From Streptomyces sp. NBC_01750 (lineage in GTDB: Bacteria > Actinomycetota > Actinomycetes > Streptomycetales > Streptomycetaceae): a stretch of DNA of 64,000 nucleotides. The stretch lies in the NCBI RefSeq assembly GCF_035918095.1, contig NZ_CP109137.1, positions 7,194,001 through 7,258,000 of the forward strand, given 5' to 3'. The notes beneath the pieces were generated by a model that did no database searches, was not told the DNA's origin, and saw only the letters and a list, made by a program, of their open reading frames with translations. The number at the start of each line of letters is the position of its first letter. Position 1 is the stretch's first letter. Below, one piece after another: positions 58,399 through 64,000 of the stretch. Position numbers and translations under genes: made by a program.

Positions 58399-59220
58399 AT
58401 GATCGATGACTTTTTGAACGGTGATCTGTCCGACGTCGAGGAGGCGGTCCGCAAGGCGGCCGCCACCGAGATCACGCCGCGATTCCGGCAGCTTGCCGCG
58501 CACGAGATCGTCGAGAAGAGCGGTCCGCACGACCTGGTGACGACCGCAGACCGGCTCGCCGAGGAGCACCTCGCCGCGTCACTGACCGCGCTGCTCCCCG
58601 GCTCCGTGGTGGTCGGCGAGGAAGCGGTGCACGCGGATCCTTCCGTGTACGAGGCGCTGCGCGGTGACGCGCCCGTGTGGATCGTCGACCCGGTCGACGG
58701 CACCCGGCAGTTCGTCCGCGGCGAGGCGGGTTTCTGCACGCTGGTCGCCCTCGCCCAGCACGGCGAGGTGCTCGCCTCCTGGACATATGCCCCGGTGCTG
58801 GAGGAGATGGCGATCGCCCTGCGGGGCGGCGGCGCCCGGCTCAACGGCGCGCCCATACGCTCGGGCTCGCCCGCCCCGGGAGCGGTGATCGAGGTGGCCA
58901 TGTCCCACCCGGACTACACGAGCCCGGACCAGAAGAGCGCACTTCTGGGCCTGGACGTGCCCGGAGTGCACGGTCGTCCCTGCGGTTCGGCGGGCCTGGA
59001 GTATCTGGCTGTTGCCCGGGGCGAGCTGGACGCTGTGGCCTTCTCCTGGGAGAACGCATGGGACCACGCGGCGGGGCTCCTTCTGGTGACGGAGGCGGGC
59101 GGAGCGCAGACGACGGTGGCGGGCGACCCCTTCCGCATCGTGGGCGGCAATGCGCTCCCGTTCACGGCGGCGCGGGACGCGGACACGGCACGCCGGGTAC
59201 GGAGCCTGCTGCTGGGGTGA
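58399..59220 (+). CDS. Inositol monophosphatase family protein
   Basis: A 273-residue Mg-dependent phosphatase. Metal-binding motifs are VVGEEAV, WIVDPVDGTRQFVRG and the C-terminal ENAWDHAAGLLLVTEAGG. The fold also includes histidinol-phosphate and 3'-phosphoadenosine phosphatases, so the substrate is open. The TTAGCT element before the ATG suggests its own promoter. Confidence 0.9.
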   Translation: MIDDFLNGDLSDVEEAVRKAAATEITPRFRQLAAHEIVEKSGPHDLVTTADRLAEEHLAASLTALLPGSVVVGEEAVHADPSVYEALRGDAPVWIVDPVDGTRQFVRGEAGFCTLVALAQHGEVLASWTYAPVLEEMAIALRGGGARLNGAPIRSGSPAPGAVIEVAMSHPDYTSPDQKSALLGLDVPGVHGRPCGSAGLEYLAVARGELDAVAFSWENAWDHAAGLLLVTEAGGAQTTVAGDPFRIVGGNALPFTAARDADTARRVRSLLLG

Positions 59221-59329
59221 GGGGGCGGTCGACCTTGAGCCGACGCCCGTATGGCTACCGCCGCCCCCACTGTCGGTGCCCGGGAATATCCTGGGGACCT
59301 TGGCCATCGGCTGACAAAGGAGTCCGAAG

Positions 59330-60748
59330 GTGCCGTCGATGCTCGATGCCGTCGTCGTGGGGGCGGGACCCAACGGACTGACCGCCGCCGTGGAACTGGC
59401 CCGCCGGGGCTTCTCCGTGGCGGTGTACGAGACCATGGAGACGGTCGGCGGGGGCGCGAGGACCGAAGAGCTCACTCTCCCCGGCTTCCGCCACGACCCG
59501 TGCTCAGCCGTCCACCCGCTCGGCGCAGGCTCGCCCGCCTTCGCCGCCATGCCCCTGGCGCGGCACGGCCTCGAGTGGTTGCATCCCGAACTGCCTTTGG
59601 CCCACCCCTTCCCCGACGGCACGGCCGCCGTGCTGAGCCGCTCGGTCGGGGAGACCGCCATGTCCTTCGGTGCCGGCGACGCCGGAGCGTACCGACGCCT
59701 CGTCGCCCCCTACGTCGGCCACTGGGAAACCCTCGCCGCCGACCTGCTGCGCACGCCCTGGGATGGGCTGCCCCGGGATCCGTACCGCTTCGCCCGTTTC
59801 GGGCTGACCGCGCTGCAGCCCGCCAGTTGGCTGTCGCGCCGCTTCGAGGGCGAGCGGGCTCGCGGCCTGTTCGCCGGGCTCGCCGCCCACGCCATCGCCC
59901 CGACCAGCGGGCTCGCCACCGGCGGCGTCGCCCTGATGTTCGCGCTCGCCGCCCATGAGGTGGGGTGGCCGGTGCCGCGTGGCGGTTCGCAGGCGATCTC
60001 CGACGCGCTCGCCTCGTATCTGCGCGAACAGGGCGGCGTGATCCACACCGGCACGGAGGTGAAGCGGCTGGACGAGCTGCCTCCGGCCCGCGCGTACGTC
60101 TTCGACACCTCGCCGACCGCGCTCGCCCGGATCGCCGACCTCGGCCAGGCGTACAACCACTACCGGTACGGCCCCTCGGCTTTCAAGATCGACTATGCGC
60201 TGTCGGGGCCGGTGCCCTGGACCGCAGAGGAGGCCCGCGCGGCGGGCACCGTCCACCTCGGCCCCACGGCCGGTGAGATCGAGGCGGCCCTGGCCGCCGC
60301 CGTCGGCGGCCGCGACCCCGAGGTCCCCTTCCTGATCACCGCCCAGCCGAGCATGATCGACCCGTCCAGGGCCCCGGCCGGCAAGCATGTCCTGTGGGCG
60401 TACGGCCATGTGCCGGCCGGGTGGGAAGGCGACGCCACCGAGGTCATCGAGCGGCAGCTGGAGCGCTTCGCGCCCGGTTTCCGCGATCTCGTGCTGGCCC
60501 GCGCCATCGCCGGCCCGCCCCGGATCGCCCGGCGCAACGCCAATTACGTCGGCGGCGACATCGCCTGCGGTGCCTATGCCGGACTCCAGACGCTGATCCG
60601 GCCCAAGCTCGCCCGTGTCCCGTACGCCACCACTCACCCCGCCGTATTCCTCTGCTCCTCCGCGACCCCGCCGGGGCCAGGTGTGCACGGCATGTCCGGC
60701 CACCACGCGGCGAAGGCGGTGTGGCGCCGCCTCCGCGCAGCCCGCTGA
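59330..60748 (+). CDS. Phytoene-desaturase-like FAD-dependent oxidoreductase
   Basis: A 472-residue flavoprotein. The N-terminal dinucleotide fold is [20 protein letters not shown] with the acidic E of [17 protein letters not shown], and the C-terminal FAD segment is [20 protein letters not shown]. Members resemble carotenoid desaturases and retinol saturases (NAD(P)/FAD oxidoreductase of the CrtI/PDS group), but no carotenoid genes are near. GTG 59330 has AAAGGAG 8 nt upstream; an ATG three codons later is an alternative. Confidence 0.87.
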   Translation: MPSMLDAVVVGAGPNGLTAAVELARRGFSVAVYETMETVGGGARTEELTLPGFRHDPCSAVHPLGAGSPAFAAMPLARHGLEWLHPELPLAHPFPDGTAAVLSRSVGETAMSFGAGDAGAYRRLVAPYVGHWETLAADLLRTPWDGLPRDPYRFARFGLTALQPASWLSRRFEGERARGLFAGLAAHAIAPTSGLATGGVALMFALAAHEVGWPVPRGGSQAISDALASYLREQGGVIHTGTEVKRLDELPPARAYVFDTSPTALARIADLGQAYNHYRYGPSAFKIDYALSGPVPWTAEEARAAGTVHLGPTAGEIEAALAAAVGGRDPEVPFLITAQPSMIDPSRAPAGKHVLWAYGHVPAGWEGDATEVIERQLERFAPGFRDLVLARAIAGPPRIARRNANYVGGDIACGAYAGLQTLIRPKLARVPYATTHPAVFLCSSATPPGPGVHGMSGHHAAKAVWRRLRAAR

Positions 60749-60767
60749 ACCGGCGCATCATGGCCGT

Positions 60768-61301
60768 ATGACACAGCACCACCCGGCCATCACCCTTGTA
60801 CGCGGCGACATCACCCAGCAGCGGGTCGACGCCATCGTCAACGCCGCCAATTCCTCGCTGCTCGGCGGCGGTGGCGTCGACGGGGCGATCCACCGGCGCG
60901 GCGGCCCGGAGATCCTGGCCGAGTGCCGCGCCCTGCGCGCCTCGCTTTACGGCAAGGGGCTGCCCACCGGCCAGGCCGTCGCCACCACCGCGGGCAACCT
61001 CGACGCCGGCCATGTGATCCATACGGTGGGCCCCGTCTGGTCCCGCGAGGAGGACCGGTCCGCCCTCCTCACCTCCTGCTACCGCGAATCGTTGCGCGTG
61101 GCGGCCGAGTTGGGAGCCGAGACCGTCGCCTTCCCCGCCATCTCGACCGGCATCTACGGCTGGCCGATGGACGACGGGGCGCGAATCGCCATCCGCACTG
61201 TCCGCGCGGCGGCCCCGACGACGATCACCGAGGTGCGGTTCGTGCTCTTCGACGAACATGCGTACAAGGAGTTCGCGACGGCCCTGACAGCGCAAGGATG
61301 A
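60768..61301 (+). CDS. Macrodomain protein (O-acetyl-ADP-ribose deacetylase-like)
   Basis: A 177-residue stand-alone macrodomain of the YmdB/TTHA type. ADP-ribose contacts are in LVRGDITQQRVDAIVNAANS, SLLGGGGVDGAIHRRGG (the GGGGVDGAIH signature), GHVIHTVGP and AFPAISTGIYGWP. It removes acetyl from O-acetyl-ADP-ribose or ADP-ribose from acidic side chains. A Sir2 deacetylase, which makes O-acetyl-ADP-ribose, is encoded 2.1 kb away at the end of the window, with two alkylation-repair genes between. Confidence 0.92.
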   Translation: MTQHHPAITLVRGDITQQRVDAIVNAANSSLLGGGGVDGAIHRRGGPEILAECRALRASLYGKGLPTGQAVATTAGNLDAGHVIHTVGPVWSREEDRSALLTSCYRESLRVAAELGAETVAFPAISTGIYGWPMDDGARIAIRTVRAAAPTTITEVRFVLFDEHAYKEFATALTAQG

Positions 61302-61351
61302 TGTCGTTTTCTCGCTAGCTCCAGCCGTTCGGCATCCCCGATGCTTGACCC

Positions 61352-62827
61352 ATGCACACCGACACCGAGCGCTGCGTACGCGCCGTCCAGTCGAAGGACG
61401 CCCGATTCGACGGCTGGTTCTTCACGGCCGTACTGACGACCCGGATCTACTGCCGCCCCAGCTGCCCGGTGGTGCCGCCGAAGGTCGAGAACATGACCTT
61501 CTACCCGAGCGCCGCCGCCTGCCAGCAGGCCGGATTCCGGGCCTGCAAGCGCTGCCGCCCGGACACCAGCCCGGGCTCGCCGGAGTGGAACGCCCGCGCC
61601 GACGCCGTCGCCCGCGCCATGCGGCTCATCGGTGACGGCGTCGTCGACCGCGAAGGCGTACCTGGCCTCGCCGCCCGCCTCGGCTACTCCACCCGGCAGA
61701 TCGAGCGCCAGCTCCTCGCCGAGCTGGGCGCGGGCCCGCTCGCCCTGGCCCGCGCACAGCGCGCCCAGACCGCCCGCCTCCTCATCGAGACCACCGGCCT
61801 CCCCATGGCCCAGGTCGCCTTCGCGGCCGGTTTCTCCTCCATCCGCACTTTCAACGACACCGTTCGCGAGGTGTTCGCGCTGGCCCCGAGCGAACTGCGT
61901 ACCCGCGCCGCGCGCAGCAGGTCCGCTCCACCGCGGACTCCCGGCGTGATCGCACTGCGCCTGCCGTACCGCGCGCCGCTCAACCCGAGCAACCTCTTCG
62001 GGCATCTCGCCGCGACCGGTGTCCCCGGCGTCGAGGAGTGGCGCGACGGTGCGTACCGCCGCACCCTGACCCTCCCGTACGGCCACGGCATCGTCGCCCT
62101 CACCCCGCAGCCCGACCACATCGCCTGCCGGCTCTCCCTCACCGATCTGCGCGACCTCACCATCGCGATCAGCCGCTGCCGCTGGATGCTCGACCTCGAT
62201 GCCGACCCGGTCGCCGTCGACGAGCAGCTTCGTACGGACGGGCTGCTCGCCCCGCTGGTCGACAAGGCGCCCGGCCGGCGGGTGCCGCGGACCGTGGACG
62301 CCGCGGAGTTCGCGGTACGGGCGGTGCTCGGCCAGCAGGTCTCGACGGCCGCCGCCCGCACACACGCCGGCCGGCTGGTCACCGCGCACGGCCGGGCGGT
62401 CGACGACCCCGAGGGCGGCCTCACCCATCTCTTCCCGTCCTCCGAGGCACTGGCTGCGCTGGACCCGGAAACCCTGGCGCTGCCGCGCAGCCGCCGCACC
62501 ACGCTGACGACCCTGGTCGGGGCGCTCGCCGGCGGCTCGCTGCGGCTCGGCCCGGACAGCGACTGGGAGCAGGCGCGCGCCCAGCTGACCGAGCTGCCCG
62601 GATTCGGCCCCTGGACGGTCGAGGTGATCGCGATGCGCGCCCTCGGCGACCCCGACGCCTTCCTGCCCGGTGACCTCGGGATGCGGCGCGCGGCGGCCGA
62701 ACTCGGTCTTCCCTCGACCCCGGCCGCGCTCACCGAGCGCGCCGCGGCCTGGCGGCCCTGGCGGGCGTACGCCGTCCAGTACCTCTGGGCCACCGACGGC
62801 CATGCCATCAACCACCTCCCCGCGTAA
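61352..62827 (+). CDS. AdaA-AlkA fusion: methyl-sensing regulator and 3-methyladenine DNA glycosylase
   Basis: A 491-residue protein. The Ada zinc domain holds C34 (the methyl acceptor) and C38 in YCRPSCP with C68 and C71 in ACKRC. An AraC-type helix-turn-helix follows (about 85-190, LAARLGYSTRQIERQLLAEL, QVAFAAGFSSIRTFNDTVRE). The last part (about 205-490) is an AlkA glycosylase, with AVLGQQVSTAAARTHAGRLV, the helix-hairpin-helix LTELPGFGPWTVEVIAMRAL and catalytic Asp in PGDLGMRRA. It senses methyl phosphotriesters and removes 3-methyladenine. Fusion of these three parts is known in actinobacteria. It precedes ogt by 12 nt. Confidence 0.94.
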   Translation: MHTDTERCVRAVQSKDARFDGWFFTAVLTTRIYCRPSCPVVPPKVENMTFYPSAAACQQAGFRACKRCRPDTSPGSPEWNARADAVARAMRLIGDGVVDREGVPGLAARLGYSTRQIERQLLAELGAGPLALARAQRAQTARLLIETTGLPMAQVAFAAGFSSIRTFNDTVREVFALAPSELRTRAARSRSAPPRTPGVIALRLPYRAPLNPSNLFGHLAATGVPGVEEWRDGAYRRTLTLPYGHGIVALTPQPDHIACRLSLTDLRDLTIAISRCRWMLDLDADPVAVDEQLRTDGLLAPLVDKAPGRRVPRTVDAAEFAVRAVLGQQVSTAAARTHAGRLVTAHGRAVDDPEGGLTHLFPSSEALAALDPETLALPRSRRTTLTTLVGALAGGSLRLGPDSDWEQARAQLTELPGFGPWTVEVIAMRALGDPDAFLPGDLGMRRAAAELGLPSTPAALTERAAAWRPWRAYAVQYLWATDGHAINHLPA

Positions 62828-62839
62828 GGAAGTTCACCC

Positions 62840-63334
62840 ATGACCAAGCAGCACACGGTCGTCGACAGCCCTTACGGTCCGCTGACCCTCGTGGCCACCG
62901 ACGGGGTGCTGAGCGGCCTCTATATGGTCCAGCAGCGCCACCGCCCGGACGAGGAGACCTTCGGCGAACCCGATCCCGCGCCGTTCACCGGGACGATCTC
63001 GCAGCTCGATGCGTACTTCGCCCGCGAGCTGACGGAGTTCGACCTGCCGATGCGGCTGGCCGGTACGCCCTTCCAGCGAGCGGTCTGGGAGCAGTTGCGG
63101 CAGATCCCGTACGGCGAGACACGGACGTACGGCGAGCTGGCGGAGGCGCTCGGCAGCCCCGGCGCCTCCCGTGCGGTGGGACTGGCCAATGGCAAGAACC
63201 CGATCGGGATCATCGTGCCGTGCCACCGGGTCATCGGTTCGACGGGCAGCCTGGTCGGCTACGGCGGCGGACTCGACCGCAAGCAGCGGCTGCTGGCGCT
63301 CGAGTCCGGCACGCCGGACGACGTGCTGTTCTGA
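62840..63334 (+). CDS. ogt: Methylated-DNA-protein-cysteine methyltransferase
   Basis: A 164-residue suicidal O6-methylguanine methyltransferase. The acceptor is C128 in IIVPCHRVIGS, and the winged-helix recognition part is FQRAVWEQLRQIPYGETRTY, ASRAVGLANGKNPIG. It works directly on DNA and is used once. ATG 62840 has AAGGAAG 8 nt upstream. It is co-transcribed with the AdaA-AlkA gene and should be induced by that sensor on methylation damage. Confidence 0.95.
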   Translation: MTKQHTVVDSPYGPLTLVATDGVLSGLYMVQQRHRPDEETFGEPDPAPFTGTISQLDAYFARELTEFDLPMRLAGTPFQRAVWEQLRQIPYGETRTYGELAEALGSPGASRAVGLANGKNPIGIIVPCHRVIGSTGSLVGYGGGLDRKQRLLALESGTPDDVLF

Positions 63335-63345
63335 TGTCCAAGCGC

Positions 63346-63362
63346 GTCCGGCGATTGAGGAC
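63346..63362. repeat. Dispersed 17-nt element, copy between ogt and the Sir2 gene
   Basis: GTCCGGCGATTGAGGAC, 11 nt after the ogt stop; CGTCCGG and CCGGACG in the same gap can pair to form a terminator between convergent genes. Confidence 0.55.
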
Positions 63363-63413
63363 GACCGGCTGCCGGGCGGGCCCGCTGATCAACGAGAATC
63401 CGGACGGGCCGGA

Positions 63414-64000
63414 CTACGCAAGCCGATTCAGCAGCGCCGGCAGGCTCGTGCCGATCGGCTCGCGCACGAGCTCGTCCGCCAGTTCGTCGTACGGCGTCGG
63501 CTCCGCGTTCACGATGGCGAGCCGCGCCCCGTGCTCCGCCGCGATGCCCGCCAGCGAGGCGGCCGGCTGGACCTGCAGGCTCGTACCGACCGCGATGAAG
63601 ACCTCGCACGCCTTCGCGATCCCCATCGCCTCGGCCAGCACCTCCGGGTCGAGCCGCTGCCCGAACATCACCGTCGCGGACTTCAGGATCCCACCGCACG
63701 CCAGGCACGGCGGGTCCTCCTCGCCCGCCTCGACCCGTGCCAGCGCCTCCTTCATCGAGGAGCGGACCTGGCAGCGCGTGCAGACCACCGTCCGCGCCGT
63801 GCCGTGCAGTTCGAGCACCTTGCGGGCGGGCATGCCCGCCAGCTGGTGCAGTCCGTCGACGTTCTGGGTGATCACCCGGACGGCGAACCCGGACTGCCGG
63901 TCCAGCTCGGCGACAGCACGGTGTGCGGGGTTCGGCTCGGCGCGCCAGGTCGTGCTTTCGCGCCGCATCACCCAGGAGCGGCGGCGGATCTCCGGATCGG
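63414..64000 (-). CDS. Sir2-family NAD-dependent protein deacylase, N-terminus beyond window
   Basis: The C-terminal 195 or so residues of a sirtuin; the reading frame runs on past position 64000. Visible features are VITQNVDGLHQLAGM, the catalytic histidine in LELHGTA, the zinc cysteines CTRC and CLACGG, VMFGQRLDP and the NAD-binding VGTSLQVQPAASL and NAEPTPYD. It removes acyl groups from lysine using NAD, releasing nicotinamide and O-acetyl-ADP-ribose. It is convergent with ogt. Confidence 0.93.
   Translation of the reverse strand, partial: DPEIRRRSWVMRRESTTWRAEPNPAHRAVAELDRQSGFAVRVITQNVDGLHQLAGMPARKVLELHGTARTVVCTRCQVRSSMKEALARVEAGEEDPPCLACGGILKSATVMFGQRLDPEVLAEAMGIAKACEVFIAVGTSLQVQPAASLAGIAAEHGARLAIVNAEPTPYDELADELVREPIGTSLPALLNRLA

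Noticed and set aside
61154..62815. A 553-codon minus-strand frame
   Set aside because: Shadow of the AdaA-AlkA gene, whose motifs cover the whole stretch.

Overview
The window is a gene-dense, very GC-rich stretch of actinobacterial chromosome, almost certainly Streptomyces or a close relative. Evidence: strong G/C bias at third codon positions, frequent GTG starts, GGAGG-type ribosome sites mixed with apparently leaderless starts (a -10-like hexamer 6-7 nt before the start codon), two rare in-frame TTA (bldA-type) leucine codons, and Streptomyces-type families and gene orders. No rRNA, tRNA, CRISPR array, phage or insertion sequence was recognised. Coding density suggests chromosome core or inner arm, with a few decayed genes.

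Layout. 1-255: truncated MocA-like nucleotidyltransferase. 422-3058: membrane Ser/Thr kinase, a small conserved protein, a TetR remnant. 3086-6670: allantoin module (IclR regulator divergent from allantoinase and allantoicase). 6704-7039: eight tandem copies of a 41-43 bp repeat. 7141-10459: SDR, RibD-like reductase, EamA exporter, two small membrane proteins. 10475-14019: orphan NarL-type response regulator followed by P450, hotdog thioesterase and a second P450. 14137-21766: sugar/polyol module (Gfo/Idh/MocA dehydrogenase divergent from a GntR/UTRA regulator, two paralogous sugar-binding lipoproteins, permease, single-domain ATPase, ROK kinase); a shared 15-nt motif precedes the dehydrogenase and the transporter. 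21769-25693: membrane protein, PcaD-PcaC fusion, metallo-beta-lactamase-fold protein, exodeoxyribonuclease III, small protein. 25846-29036: GluABCD-type amino-acid ABC transporter. 29073-36687: secreted S15 hydrolase, PH-like membrane protein, CYP124/125-like P450, unknown membrane-anchored protein, gamma-glutamyltransferase, secreted GH75 chitosanase with a CsnR-type palindrome.

36822-42836: MFS exporter divergent from LysR; methionine aminopeptidase divergent from an XRE regulator around a perfect-armed palindrome; PPOX protein; a long Pro/Ala-rich protein. 42995-49210: six-gene operon-like unit for reductive pyrimidine (or hydantoin) catabolism: beta-ureidopropionase, class III aminotransferase, dihydropyrimidinase, luciferase-like (LLM/F420-type) oxidoreductase, NCS1 permease (the five enzymes/transporter are listed separately). 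No classical dihydropyrimidine dehydrogenase is present, so the LLM protein is the candidate for the missing reductase step. 49299-52172: SDR, amidase and TetR around an 18-bp perfect palindrome. 52396-59220: APH-like protein, decayed acetyltransferase, guanine-deaminase-like protein, an unusual ABM-ABM-membrane fusion, bicovalent-FAD oxidase, second GGT-like protein, inositol-monophosphatase-like protein. 59330-64000: phytoene-desaturase-like flavoprotein, macrodomain protein, AdaA-AlkA fusion, Ogt, and a truncated Sir2 deacetylase.

Together the region is dominated by nitrogen scavenging (allantoin, pyrimidines, purine base deamination, amides, gamma-glutamyl compounds, glutamate uptake), carbon uptake (an unidentified sugar, chitosan), oxidative tailoring enzymes (three P450s and several flavoproteins) and an alkylation-repair/NAD-linked signalling block at the right end. 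Correction on the count above: the 42995-49210 unit as annotated has five genes.
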